A stretch of 64,000 bases of DNA from Paenibacillus sp. J2TS4 (GCF_018403245.1 NZ_BOSH01000002.1:124001-188000); one strand, 5' to 3'; shown: positions 51,923 through 61,242, counted from the stretch's first letter. The notes: generated from the letters alone by a model not told the origin. Program-made: numbers and translations.

Positions 51923-52073
51923 CATGTCTAAATAAAAATAGGGCCATCGAAAGAATGATAGCGCGACTGCATCGCCTTCTGCTCAGCTTCTCGACTGGGT
52001 GGAGGGCGACTTTATTATGTTCTACCGACCTCTGGATTAGCGGAAGGCTGAAGGGATGGTGACTTGCAATCTA
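51923..52073. other. Spacer before the palindrome array
   Basis: No gene or clear hairpin between the DJ-1 stop and the repeat array. Confidence 0.4.
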
Positions 52074-52301
52074 CTGCAAAAATACATCCGAACCGCTAAA
52101 AATCAGCCCATTTTCGAGAATTGCCTGCAAAAGTGCAGTGGAATCCTCCGTTTCATCCCATATCGAGCCTAAATGGCCGAAATCACTGTATTTTTGCAGT
52201 ACATAAGCATCAAGCAGACAAAATCACGCGAAAAGGCTGCACTTTTGCAGTGGACCAATAGTTATGAAGTAGTATCGCTCAACTAGCCTGCATTATTGCA
52301 T
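52074..52301. repeat. Array of five CTGCA palindromes, mostly at 51-base spacing
   Basis: CTGCAAAAATACAT (52074), CTGCAAAAGTGCAG (52125), CTGTATTTTTGCAG (52186), CTGCACTTTTGCAG (52237) and CTGCATTATTGCAT (52288). Starts are 51, 61, 51 and 51 bases apart. Spacer sequences differ. This is not a CRISPR: repeats are too short and palindromic, and no cas gene is near. Confidence 0.75.
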
Positions 52302-52410
52302 CGGATCGCTGGGAAACAAAGGGATTCGAAGAGAGTCGTATAAAACCGAAAATCGAAAAGGGTTGAGGGACTTAGAGCATCTGCTGCATGGACATATACA
52401 GCCAACTTTT

Positions 52411-52503
52411 CAGAATAGTTCAATTATAATAATTCATTCACTTGTCATCTTATCCGGCTCAAGCCTATGTTATTACTATAACCTGCCTGAGGTGATAGGA
52501 CAT
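52411..52503 (+). repeat. Leader region repeated at 63336-63427
   Basis: From CAGAATAGTTCAA through CTTGTCATC, GGCT, CTATGTTA and GAGGTGA to GACAT this 5' region is clearly related to the one at 63336. It contains the promoter region and ribosome site of the GNAT gene at 52502. Confidence 0.6.
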
Positions 52504-53461
52504 GACCGTACGGTTTCGGCCTTATGCTAACGAAGCGGATTACACTGCTCTTCGCCAAATAATCATTGAAAAATTTCCAGACCCCGGGCGGCGATTTTAC
52601 CCAAGCTTGGGCGATCTGGATTACAACCGATCTTTTGGAGGAGATATATTTTTAGAGAAATTGATCATTTGCGAAAATCAAGACGGGACTATTATCGGTG
52701 CTATTTGGCCCGGACATTATCGAATCTTATATTGTGTTACGGACCCAAAATTTGTAGATCTGGAAGATGAAATTGTAGATTGGGCAGAGAAGAAATATAG
52801 CGGTCCTGTTTTACAAGATCGCCCCGGCACTGGACATGAAGTATATATATGGGGCTATCCGGAAGATCTTATACGAACCAAAATTTTGCAAAACAGGGGA
52901 TACATTCAACACACCTGGTACATGTATTCCGGTGTAATGGATCTTGCCTCTGACATTCCAGAACCCCGTTTTCCCAAAGGGTTTACGGTACGGTATATTC
53001 AATTCAATGATCTGCCCCAGAAGGTGATGATTATGAGTAGATCTGCCGGTCTGACTGAACCCAACATGGCTATATACCACCGTTTGATGAATAGTCCGAT
53101 CTATCAACAAGAGCTAGATTTGGTGGTAGTGGATGAAACTAAACAAGTTGCAGGCTTTGCGAATATTTGGCTGGATATCCCAAATAATATAGCTCTAATT
53201 GAACCGTTCGGAACGGCAGAGAAGCACAGGAAAAAGGGATTGGCAACCAATCTTTTATACGAAAGTATGAAGCGTCTGAAAAACAGAGGGATAAGTAAAC
53301 TCTACATCAATCATGGGGGATTATGGACTCTAGACCCCGAGCCGGATGACGCTATGCGAGTATACAATAAGGTTGGATTTCAGGAATTAGGAAAAATGTT
53401 TGTCTGGTGCAAACCGGTCCATTCCATCGATTGTGATTCCGACTCCGAGGTGAAAGAATGA
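52502..53461 (+). CDS. GNAT-family N-acetyltransferase
   Basis: A 319-residue protein. The second half (about 160-310) is a GNAT domain with the acetyl-CoA loop in EPFGTAEKHRKKGLATNLLYESM and the C-terminal VYNKVGFQELG; the first half is a degenerate, related domain. Substrate unknown. ATG 52502 follows GAGGTGA. It overlaps the next GNAT gene by four bases. Confidence 0.82.
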   Translation: MTVRFRPYANEADYTALRQIIIEKFPDPGRRFYPSLGDLDYNRSFGGDIFLEKLIICENQDGTIIGAIWPGHYRILYCVTDPKFVDLEDEIVDWAEKKYSGPVLQDRPGTGHEVYIWGYPEDLIRTKILQNRGYIQHTWYMYSGVMDLASDIPEPRFPKGFTVRYIQFNDLPQKVMIMSRSAGLTEPNMAIYHRLMNSPIYQQELDLVVVDETKQVAGFANIWLDIPNNIALIEPFGTAEKHRKKGLATNLLYESMKRLKNRGISKLYINHGGLWTLDPEPDDAMRVYNKVGFQELGKMFVWCKPVHSIDCDSDSEVKE

Positions 53462-54510
53462 CTATAGTAAAATGGAGACCGCTTAAGGAAGCTCAAAAAG
53501 GAATCATAGAGGAATTTAATGAATATGGAGAGGGGTATTTAATGAAGTATACGGTTCGAACTATACAAATCCCGGGAGATTATGAGCAGGTGGCCAGAAT
53601 AATGAATCATGTATTATCTGAAGAGATCAATGCTGAAATTTTGGCCGACGAGGACGCGAAAATTCCGTCGAAAGGAGTGTTGAAGAGGAATGAGAACGGA
53701 TTACTAACAGGATTTGATCGGTTTCGTCTTGTAGCTGTTGACGAGCAAGAGCACATACTAGGTTATGGCATCTCTTGGAGAGCACCTTGGACGGCCGATG
53801 GTGAACTCAATCATACACTTGTGGTTGGTCCGCAATATCGCAATCAGGGAATTGGTAATGAACTTTACAAAAATTTGGAGGAATGGGCAGTCGCCAATGG
53901 AGCCAATAAATTGAATTATGAAGTGCGAGATAATGAATTGAGCTCCATAGAATTTGCCAAGAAGAATGGATATACGATAGAAAGACATTCCTTTGAATCT
54001 ATCCTGGATTTGTCATCGTTCGATCGAAGCCTGTTAGAGCAAATAAACAAGCAACTATTGATCCTCCCTCTTTCAGAGATTACAGATACGGATAAAGAGG
54101 AAAGGCTGTACGAACTCTATAGAGAGACAAGTATCGATATTCCTGGTTTCAACGGGGATTTTTTTGAATTCAATGAATGGCGAAAGTGGACTTTAGAATT
54201 ACCTGGTTCCAGTCCGGAATATGTATTGGTAGCCATGGACCAAAGCCAATATATTGGGGTGGCACATATACTGTACCAAGCATCCACTCAAAGTATGTAT
54301 CACGAATATACGGGAGTTAATAAAGCGTATCGTGGTCAAGGCATAGGCTTAACTCTAAAGCTTAAAAGTATTGAACTAGCAATGAAGCTGAATATTAAAT
54401 ATATGCGCACAAACAATGATTCGTTCAATACGCCCATGCTGAAGATTAATAGAGACCAGCTTAAATTCAAGGCCGTCCCTGGAAACTACAAAATGGTAAA
54501 AAATTTATGA
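53458..54510 (+). CDS. Two-domain GNAT-family N-acetyltransferase
   Basis: A 350-residue protein with two GNAT domains: the first (about 30-190) has VVGPQYRNQGIGNELYKNL and FAKKNGYTIER, the second (about 200-345) has TGVNKAYRGQGIGLTLKLK. Tandem GNATs include mycothiol synthase-like and antibiotic-modifying enzymes; no substrate can be given. ATG 53458 overlaps the previous stop and has GAGGTGA nearby; ATG 53542 also has a good site and may be the true start. Confidence 0.8.
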   Translation: MTIVKWRPLKEAQKGIIEEFNEYGEGYLMKYTVRTIQIPGDYEQVARIMNHVLSEEINAEILADEDAKIPSKGVLKRNENGLLTGFDRFRLVAVDEQEHILGYGISWRAPWTADGELNHTLVVGPQYRNQGIGNELYKNLEEWAVANGANKLNYEVRDNELSSIEFAKKNGYTIERHSFESILDLSSFDRSLLEQINKQLLILPLSEITDTDKEERLYELYRETSIDIPGFNGDFFEFNEWRKWTLELPGSSPEYVLVAMDQSQYIGVAHILYQASTQSMYHEYTGVNKAYRGQGIGLTLKLKSIELAMKLNIKYMRTNNDSFNTPMLKINRDQLKFKAVPGNYKMVKNL

Positions 54511-54592
54511 ATTATGCAGCCCACACGGACCTGAACTATGCGCGTCTGCTAATTTCGTCGGGACATGACAATATTCAGCAGGCTAAACCCCC

Positions 54593-54775
54593 GATAATTG
54601 GGCCGCAGTGAATTTATATGAAAGATTTGGGTTTAAGGAAGTGGGAAGGGCAGGCACATCCATTACATGGTGGCAGACATATAACACTTTGCAGTCAATA
54701 GGGAGAAAGTTGCCCAGAAGTAATGAAAGGATGGAAATTCGATATGAATCCAATAGAAATGGAGTTAGATATTGA
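54593..54775 (+). pseudogene. C-terminal remnant of a GNAT acetyltransferase
   Basis: The frame reads NWAAVNLYERFGFKEVG followed by RAGTSITWWQTY, the last strand-helix of a GNAT domain (NxxAxxLYxxxGF), without any start or acetyl-CoA loop before it. It runs on past the start of the next gene. Confidence 0.55.
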
Positions 54776-55769
54776 AATAACAGATGCCTTTTCAGGCGCA
54801 GTTTTGATTAAAGATGATGAAAGAATACTTTATAAAGCTGAGCACGGGTATGCAAATCGCAGCGACAGGCTAGCCAATCAATTAACGACGAAATTTGCTA
54901 TGGCTTCCGGCAGCAAGCTTTTTACGGCGGTTGCCGTATGCCAGTTAATAGAGCGCGGGCTCCTTTCTTACGAAACGACGCTTAAGGAATGTCTGGATGT
55001 ATCGCAAATAACATTTAGCCATGATGTCAATATTCACCAATTGCTTAGTCATTCCTCGGGTATTCCTGACTATTTTGATGAAGAAGTGATGACGGACTAT
55101 GAACATTTATGGTTAAAGACCCCAATGTACAGGATGCAGCATCCTAAAGACTTCCTGCCGTTATTTCAGAATCAATCTATGAAATTTAGTCCGGGAGAAA
55201 GATTTTCCTATAGTAATTCGGGATATATTCTATTAGGCCAAATTATTGAAAATGTGACAGGCGAAAGCTTTCGTAAATATATTGAACATAATATTTTTGA
55301 AGCGTGCGGGATGTCCAATACAGGGTATTTCCGCATGGACCAGTTACCTGCTCAAACTGCGCTGGGTTATATAGATGGAGAAGAGAACGGGCAATGGAGA
55401 ACCAATATTTATTCGATTCCAGTCATTGGGCAGCCCGATGGCGGAGCTTATACTACGGTTTTTGATATGGATAGGTTTTGGGATCATTTTCTTAACGGAG
55501 CCCTATTGACGAAAGAAACGGTAAACCAAATGTTAGCACCCCAAATAAAAACAGAGAACCATACCAGCTATGGATACGGTATTTGGATTTCGATAATCAA
55601 TGATGAAGTGTTCAAACATTTTGTGATGGGATTCGACCCTGGAGTCCGCATGGAGTCATCTGTATATTCGAAAAAGGGAATTCGCTCCCATGTAATAAGT
55701 AATAAAACCAATGGCGCCGGATCAGTTATTAGAGAAATTGATAAAAGTATATACAGGCAGTATTTTTAA
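54723..55769 (+). CDS. Serine beta-lactamase-like hydrolase (class C / AmpC-fold)
   Basis: A 348-residue protein without a signal peptide. It has the SxxK motif at S62-K65 (MASGSKLF), the YxN motif at Y163-N165 (FSYSNSGY) and a late region (HFVMGFDPGVRM) in place of the KTG box. Proteins of this family are D-aminopeptidases, esterases or carboxypeptidases; with no signal peptide it is unlikely to act as a secreted penicillinase. ATG 54744 is an alternative start. Confidence 0.82.
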   Translation: MKGWKFDMNPIEMELDIEITDAFSGAVLIKDDERILYKAEHGYANRSDRLANQLTTKFAMASGSKLFTAVAVCQLIERGLLSYETTLKECLDVSQITFSHDVNIHQLLSHSSGIPDYFDEEVMTDYEHLWLKTPMYRMQHPKDFLPLFQNQSMKFSPGERFSYSNSGYILLGQIIENVTGESFRKYIEHNIFEACGMSNTGYFRMDQLPAQTALGYIDGEENGQWRTNIYSIPVIGQPDGGAYTTVFDMDRFWDHFLNGALLTKETVNQMLAPQIKTENHTSYGYGIWISIINDEVFKHFVMGFDPGVRMESSVYSKKGIRSHVISNKTNGAGSVIREIDKSIYRQYF

Positions 55770-55915
55770 AAGGGCTCTAGAAGTTTCGCCTAACATGGTG
55801 TACGCGGGACATGGTTCGTACATTCTTGTCGTTTTTTTTATTTGAATAGGAGGAATTTGCCAATCTATGTCGAATTAATAGATTGCATTATTCGGCATAG
55901 GGAGATGGAGTATAA

Positions 55916-57265
55916 GTGTTAGATTATAAAAAGATCGGCGTGGCCGTTAGCTCTTTGCTGCTTGTCGGCATTCTTAATGGAGCAGATGTCCATGCCCAGG
56001 AAGCATCTGGGGAACAAGCTATCCTTGTTCAGGTTGAAACCAATAACGTTCAGGCCAATCTCGAGTTAGAAAAAGTTGAGGAAAAATTCGCAAGAAGTAC
56101 GGTAGACCGATTGAATGTTCGCACTGAGCCCAGTTTAACGTCCTCGGTTCTCCTGATGATCGGGAAATCGAATCGATACGGAATACTGGACGAGCAAGAA
56201 GAATGGGTGAAAATCCGGCTGCATGACGAAAGAGAAGGCTGGGTATTTCGGGAATACATCGATTATGAACAAAGTGAACCCGCCAAAGTTGAAGCAGAGC
56301 AACCCGAAGCGAAACGACCCGATGAAGTTGAAGCAGAGCAACCCGAAGCGAAACAACCTGATGAAGTTGAAATCGCAAGCTTGAATCAGGCCACCGTTGT
56401 CAATATTGTTGACATTACGAATATGCGCAGCGGTCCGGGAACCGACTATGACATTGTCGGCAAGGCGCAGCCTGGTGAAACCTATCCGATCGTCGATACG
56501 GAAGGCGAGTGGCATGTCATTATGCTTCCGGATGAAAGCAAGGCTTATGTGGCAAGCTGGGTCGTAAAGACGGATTTCTTAAGTCGCAATGCAAATGTGA
56601 TCTCATCCGTGAATAAGGAGAACGTGGAATTTGCGCCCAAATTATATATTTATCATACCCATAATCGGGAATCATGGAATAATATCGCCCGCAATACCAA
56701 AGGGACTTCTGTGGACGATCCGGAAGTAAACATTACGTTGGTAGGGAAGCGCTTAGGACAGCTGCTGAAGGAGAAAGAAATCCCGGCATTATTGGGGAAT
56801 GATGATTTTTCGGAGAAGCTGAAACAGCAGAAACTGAGTTTTTCCCATTCCTACAAGGTATCCCGACAAGCCGTCGACAAGGCGAAAGAGACCTATCCTT
56901 CTCTGTCCTATTTCTTCGATATTCACCGCGATGCCAACATTCCGCGCGAGAAAACTACGGTAACTATCGAAGGCAAAGCGTATGCGCGCATTCTGTTTGT
57001 CATCGGCACGGCTCATTCCGGATACGAGGAAAACCAAGCATTCGCCGAGGCGATGGATAAATTATTAGATGAGAAATATCCCGGATTGTCACGGGGCGTT
57101 CTTACCAAAAGCGCTCATCAGGGAGATGGGGAATACAACCAGTCTGTCTCTCCCGGCAGCTTGTTGATGGAAATCGGGGGTACGAACAATACGCTGCAAG
57201 AAAGCTTACATACAGCGGAAGCGATCGCTGACGTATTTGCAGAATATTACCGCTCGGTTAAATGA
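55916..57265 (+). CDS. SpoIIP-domain peptidoglycan hydrolase with two SH3b domains
   Basis: A 449-residue exported protein: signal peptide to about residue 27 (VHAQ), bacterial SH3 domains at about 60-120 and 155-220 (RLNVRTEPSLTSSVL; TNMRSGPGTDYDIV), joined by a linker with a 13-residue tandem repeat, then a SpoIIP domain (240-449: YHTHNRESW, FFDIHRDA, GEYNQSVSPGSLLMEIGG). SpoIIP is an amidase/endopeptidase that cleaves septal peptidoglycan during engulfment. Standard SpoIIP lacks SH3 domains and is membrane-anchored, so this is probably a second, soluble wall hydrolase. GTG start after GGAGATGGAG. Confidence 0.88.
   Translation: MLDYKKIGVAVSSLLLVGILNGADVHAQEASGEQAILVQVETNNVQANLELEKVEEKFARSTVDRLNVRTEPSLTSSVLLMIGKSNRYGILDEQEEWVKIRLHDEREGWVFREYIDYEQSEPAKVEAEQPEAKRPDEVEAEQPEAKQPDEVEIASLNQATVVNIVDITNMRSGPGTDYDIVGKAQPGETYPIVDTEGEWHVIMLPDESKAYVASWVVKTDFLSRNANVISSVNKENVEFAPKLYIYHTHNRESWNNIARNTKGTSVDDPEVNITLVGKRLGQLLKEKEIPALLGNDDFSEKLKQQKLSFSHSYKVSRQAVDKAKETYPSLSYFFDIHRDANIPREKTTVTIEGKAYARILFVIGTAHSGYEENQAFAEAMDKLLDEKYPGLSRGVLTKSAHQGDGEYNQSVSPGSLLMEIGGTNNTLQESLHTAEAIADVFAEYYRSVK
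56288..56365 (+). repeat. Two tandem 39-base repeats inside the SpoIIP-like gene
   Basis: The unit encodes VEAEQPEAKxPDE and occurs at 56288 and 56327 with two base changes. It forms the Glu/Pro-rich linker between the SH3 domains and could change copy number by slippage. Confidence 0.8.
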
Positions 57266-57298
57266 CATCATCTACCGGGAATTAATTGAAGTACAGTG

Positions 57299-57353
57299 GG
57301 TTGGAGCCGTGGCATGATATTACCATGGAACGGCTTCAACCTCTTTCTTTTTC
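57299..57353 (+). terminator. Terminator after the SpoIIP-like gene
   Basis: GGTTGGAGCCGT pairs with ACGGCTTCAACC across a 19-base loop, followed by a C/T-rich run ending in T5. Confidence 0.65.
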
Positions 57354-57394
57354 TTTGCGTAAAGAAAGCTGTTGTATAAATACAGGGAGAAAAG

Positions 57395-57844
57395 ATGATG
57401 AATGATTTAGAATCCATTCTTAAAGAGCAAGGGATAGAATATGTAATTATTCAGCATGAGCATTCCATACAATCAGCGCGGGATGGAGCAGAATATTTGG
57501 GAATAGACATTGGCCAAACAGCACCGACGCTAATATTAAAATCCGAAAAGGAATATTATGCGATTATACTCTCAGGCAATCACGGACGAATAGATTTTGA
57601 AATACCGAAACAGATATTGGGCTGCCGTGAACTTAAATTAGCCAAGCCGAAGGAAGTGGAACAAGTCACAGGAAGCAAAGTAGGAACGGTAGCATTAATA
57701 GGACATCATTTGCCCACCATCCTGGACAGGCAATTAAAACAATACCCCCATATTTATGGAGGAACCGGATTCGCCAACTCAACATTAAAAATTAGTCCGG
57801 GTGATGTTGAAAAATTAAACCATATCATAGCATATATCCGTTAA
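57395..57844 (+). CDS. YbaK/ProX-type aminoacyl-tRNA deacylase
   Basis: A 149-residue single-domain protein of the YbaK/aminoacyl-tRNA editing family, with the central ILSGNHGRIDFEIPK, the active-site-type lysine region and the glycine loop GSKVGTVALIG and GGTGFANSTLKI. Members hydrolyse mischarged tRNA such as Cys-tRNA(Pro) or Ala-tRNA. GGGAGAAAAG precedes ATG 57395; ATG 57398 is equivalent. Confidence 0.85.
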   Translation: MMNDLESILKEQGIEYVIIQHEHSIQSARDGAEYLGIDIGQTAPTLILKSEKEYYAIILSGNHGRIDFEIPKQILGCRELKLAKPKEVEQVTGSKVGTVALIGHHLPTILDRQLKQYPHIYGGTGFANSTLKISPGDVEKLNHIIAYIR

Positions 57845-57867
57845 ACTTAGGAAAATAAATAAAGCGA

Positions 57868-57905
57868 GAAGGGCATAGCCGATCAAAAGGCAGAGCCCTT
57901 TTTCT
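57868..57905 (+). terminator. Terminator after the YbaK gene
   Basis: GAAGGGC and GCCCTTTTTC flank a loop with a smaller internal stem; a T5 run follows. Confidence 0.55.
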
Positions 57906-58052
57906 TTTTACAACCGAATGTATCGGATTCCGTACTCCGCTCAAGATGCTATTCCCCGCACGGCAATGGGTTCAAAATGTTTAAATCGTTTTACATGCTT
58001 GCCATCGGACCGGCATATAAATCAGACATGCCTTGTTCGGGAGATGGTTCGA

Positions 58053-58646
58053 TTGCTGTATTTCCATAAATTTATAGTTACTCTAACGGGAAGCTTATTC
58101 ATCGCGGCAGGAACACATTGTTTTCTCGTTCCCAATAAAATTTTGGACGGTGGAGTCTTGGGAATTGCTCTTATCGTCAATTATTTATCCGGAGCCAAGA
58201 TAGGGCTTGTTATGATCTTGTGCAGTGTACCGCTCTTTACCTTAGCTTGGTATTATGAACGGAGTTTTTTTTACAGCAGCCTGCATGGGCTGTTAATTTC
58301 ATCTTTGATCATGGATTTGGCGACCCCTTTACAACACCGTATTGTTAATTATTTGGATATAACGCCTGTAGGCAGCTCTATTCTGGGCGGTTTTGTAGTA
58401 GGAACCGGAATCGGGCTCATGCTAAAATATGAAACGAGCACGGGAGGGACCGATCTTCTGGCCCAATTTATTGCTAAAGGACTAATGATTAACGTAGGAG
58501 TTATCATTTTTCTATTGGATGGGGTCGTTATTTCCCTTGGCGGGATTCTTGTTTCGGCGGAAACCTTCTTTCTGTCCATGCTAACCATTGCGGCCGGCGG
58601 TTTAGCTACAAGCCTCTGCACGATGAAGAACAGTGATCGTAAGTGA
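58053..58646 (+). CDS. YitT-family membrane protein
   Basis: A 197-residue membrane protein with five to six helices and the YitT motifs (HCFLVPNKILDGGVLGIALI, GFVVGTGIGLMLKYETSTGG followed by TDLLAQFI). The usual cytoplasmic DUF2179 tail is absent. YitT proteins are of uncertain function. The open frame begins at 57918, but TTG 58053 is nine bases after GGGAG and gives the usual N-terminus; ATG 58044 sits on that site. Confidence 0.82.
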   Translation: MLYFHKFIVTLTGSLFIAAGTHCFLVPNKILDGGVLGIALIVNYLSGAKIGLVMILCSVPLFTLAWYYERSFFYSSLHGLLISSLIMDLATPLQHRIVNYLDITPVGSSILGGFVVGTGIGLMLKYETSTGGTDLLAQFIAKGLMINVGVIIFLLDGVVISLGGILVSAETFFLSMLTIAAGGLATSLCTMKNSDRK

Positions 58647-58734
58647 ATGGGCTTACTCATTCAGCATAAACAGCATAGGAAATCAGTCAGCGGATGGAGA
58701 AATGAAGAACCGCCATTCAAGGGTTCTAACTAAG

Positions 58735-58770
58735 CAAGCAACCATACTCGTCCGGTATGTTGCTTTCATG
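58735..58770. terminator. Hairpin between convergent genes
   Basis: AAGCAACCATAC pairs with GTATGTTGCTT with one bulge, followed by TTC. It lies between the YitT gene and the minus-strand deacetylase gene. Confidence 0.55.
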
Positions 58771-58798
58771 ATTTCAACAACGGTGTGACGCTCACGAT

Positions 58799-59635
58799 TT
58801 ATTGGCCAGCCGGAATATTTAACAATTCGGGTACAGTCACTAGCTTTACCCCGTCCTCCCTTAATTTCGCAATGATTCCAGGCAAGGCGTTAACCGTTCC
58901 GGTTAAGTCCTCTCCGATTCCTCCTGCAGAATGCTGCAAAATGATAGAACCCGGATGCACCTGAGCAAGGACATTCGTTTCCACCTCTTCGGCACTTAAT
59001 CCTTTCCAATCCAATGAATCGACATTCCAACTGATTATTTTTTTATGCTGGCTCGCCAGCCATTGAATTTGCCCCTCGCTGATGTTTCCGTACGGCGGCC
59101 TGATCAAATTCGGCGTATAGCCTGTAAAACTATGGATGAGGTTATCCGTTTTCGTGATTTGCTCGCGGAATTTATCGTCGGTCAGCTTTGGAAGGTTCGC
59201 GTGATCGTACGAATGATTCCCGATGACATGTCCTTCATCGACCATGCGTTTGACAATATCGGGATGTGCCTCCACCCGATTGCCCACTACAAAAAAGGTT
59301 GCCTTTACCCCTTCTTTTTTCAAAACGTCCAGCACTTGCGGAGTAAAATGGTCATCGGGCGCGTCATCAAAGGTTAAAGCCACTTCCCGTTTGGATGAGG
59401 GGCCGTTAAGAAGGAAGGTGCTACGGTATTTGGCACGCAAATCGGCAAGGGTAAGAGGCCGAGGCTCACGGGTACCGCTTTCCGGTCCATCCGCTAAATC
59501 GGGTGTATGGGATAGCGGTTTTATTTGTTCAGGCTGCTGCAATGGCTCCAATTGTTGAGTTTTGGTTGTATCAGGTGAGGCACACCCGTTTGCGAGAAGT
59601 ACCAGAATAAGCAGAATTAACCAGCGTATTTTCAT
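58799..59635 (-). CDS. Polysaccharide deacetylase (CE4) lipoprotein
   Basis: A 278-residue lipoprotein, lipobox LLANGC with C18, Pro/Gln-rich linker to about 60, then a NodB-type CE4 domain: TFDDAPD (catalytic and metal Asp), GNHSYDHAN (metal His residues), RPPYGN and the late ILQHSAGG. It removes N-acetyl groups from peptidoglycan or other surface polysaccharide outside the membrane, often raising lysozyme resistance. Ribosome site AGGAGG before the ATG at 59635. Confidence 0.92.
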   Translation of the reverse strand: MKIRWLILLILVLLANGCASPDTTKTQQLEPLQQPEQIKPLSHTPDLADGPESGTREPRPLTLADLRAKYRSTFLLNGPSSKREVALTFDDAPDDHFTPQVLDVLKKEGVKATFFVVGNRVEAHPDIVKRMVDEGHVIGNHSYDHANLPKLTDDKFREQITKTDNLIHSFTGYTPNLIRPPYGNISEGQIQWLASQHKKIISWNVDSLDWKGLSAEEVETNVLAQVHPGSIILQHSAGGIGEDLTGTVNALPGIIAKLREDGVKLVTVPELLNIPAGQ

Positions 59636-59852
59636 GAATACCTCCTGTAATGATTAATTGCTTTTACCATAGGATTTGTTATTCGTGGCAAGGTATGCAT
59701 GAAGAGTAAAAAAACGAAAATCTGAAGCCGGAACTGCCTCTTGTCCTGTAAAGTTAGAATATATACATTCTGTCCTGTTCCGGTACAGGGGTAATACATT
59801 AAACTAAAGGAGATGTAGGATCAATGAATTCAAATGAAAGCGGGAGTGAGGG

Positions 59853-59996
59853 ATGGAACTGTGCATTTCTGATCAATCCGTTAAGGAAGGCAGGGCCTAT
59901 GTAAGAAACAAGCTGATCGAGTTTAATGTCATGCCTATCTTTTTATATCGGAGAGCGGACATCCGAAAATCCGTATTCGGGAGGAGGACCGATTGA
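59853..59996 (+). pseudogene. Short frame resembling the start of a GNAT-like protein
   Basis: Forty-seven codons from an ATG behind GGGAGTGAGG (MELCISDQSVKEGRAYVRNK, then LIEFNV) followed by a run (FLYRRADIRKSVFGRRTD) that looks like frameshifted sequence. The first part recalls the N-terminus of a GNAT-type protein; the acetyl-CoA site is missing. A real small protein cannot be excluded. Confidence 0.35.
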
Positions 59997-59999
59997 ACA

Positions 60000-60440
60000 A
60001 TGAATAAAGTCTATGTACGGTGGGCGTCGGCGGAGGATTCCAGCACGCTGGTCAGTTTAAATAACAAGTTCAATGGAGTGGAAATTTCCGCTTCGGAAGT
60101 TAAACTAAGTTTGCAAAATTCAAGGGAATTAGTGGCCATTGCCATGCTTGATGATACACCGGCAGGATTTGCCTGTGCGCAATATTTTAAATCGTTTTGT
60201 TACTCTGAACTGCTAGGGGAGATCACCGAATTGTATGTGGATGAAGGGGCCCGCAGGAAAGGGTTGGCCACACTATTGATCAAGTTTCTGGAAGAGAAGC
60301 TTATAAGCTTGGGTGTAACGAATATCAAGGTCTTGACTGGAATTAACAATCGGGCTGGGATAAGTACATACGAAAAATCCGGTTATAAGCTTCAGGATGA
60401 ACTGGTTTTTGAGAAAGAAGGGGATAAAGGCCAAAAATAA
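60000..60440 (+). CDS. GNAT-family N-acetyltransferase
   Basis: A 146-residue single GNAT domain: ELLGEITELYVDEGARRKGL followed by ATLLIKFLEE holds the acetyl-CoA pyrophosphate loop (RRKGLA), and NRAGISTYEKSGYKLQDELV the C-terminal region. It resembles the AAC(6')/AacA-like group in size, but the acceptor is unknown. The ATG follows GGAGGAGG at longer than usual distance. Confidence 0.85.
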   Translation: MNKVYVRWASAEDSSTLVSLNNKFNGVEISASEVKLSLQNSRELVAIAMLDDTPAGFACAQYFKSFCYSELLGEITELYVDEGARRKGLATLLIKFLEEKLISLGVTNIKVLTGINNRAGISTYEKSGYKLQDELVFEKEGDKGQK

Positions 60441-60571
60441 TCCTATGATTCTATTCCTCCAACATTTTTTATTTTGTAATTGCAGTTACAGATTATGATA
60501 CCGTGGAGCAGTAAAATCAAAGTAACTTGAATCACAGATAAATAAAATGATATGAGTTGGAGGAATTTTTG

Positions 60572-61242
60572 ATGAATCGAAAAAAATCGTTACACTAACA
60601 GCAACCCTATTGTGCGGGGTGATCACTGGAATCGGTCTGATGCAAATAGATCCGGTATACTCATCTGTACAGTCTGCCTTGGGAAAAGAAAATACGCATA
60701 ATACTATCGGATACAACGGGAATAACGGCCTTTATCTTCCAAATATGTCCTCTATGGATTTGGAAACTGCCTTGAAGATGGTTCAGGAGCAAAGGGTGCA
60801 AATAATGGAAAACACGTTGGAACAACAGATCAAAGCTATTCAAAGCCGCAATGAGGAAATTGCCAATTTAAATGATCTGTTATATCAATTGAACAGGTTG
60901 AATGCCTACTTCGCAAGAGATGCCAAAGCGAGTACACCTGTTCCAGATGCAGCCAATCCGCTCGTGGAAGAAATTAATCAGAGTATCGTCAACCTGGGTT
61001 TGAATCATCAGCATGCTTCAGAATGGACTCCATTTATAAATAAAAAAATAGTAAAGAGCGATGTAGAAAACGCGATTGATCGAGTTAAAGGAATGGTAGA
61101 TAGTTCAAGCAACTCTCAGCAAATGGATATGCTGCGATTGCAATCGATGAGCAATAAACGAAATGAGGCTTTCGACGTGATGACGAACTTCATTAAAAAG
61201 ATGCAAGATTCCCGTAGCTCAATTATTGGGAATATGAGATAA
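60572..61242 (+). CDS. Secreted coiled-coil protein of unknown function, signal peptide out of frame by one base
   Basis: GGAGGA and ATG 60572 begin MNRKK, then an A7 run leads to a stop (SLH). Adding one A joins MNRKK to IVTLTATLLCGVITGIGLM, a textbook signal peptide, and to the long frame that opens at TTG 60610 and ends at 61242. The mature part is helical with heptads (LETALKMVQEQRVQIMENTL, then EQQIKAIQSRNEEIANLND), 150 residues, no known family. Either the gene is frameshifted, or slippage in the A run restores it, or there is a sequencing error. It lies 63 bases before the PrsW fusion. Confidence 0.55.

Noticed and set aside
52074..52301. CRISPR array
   Set aside because: Repeat units are 14-base palindromes with variable sequence, and there are no cas genes or leader.
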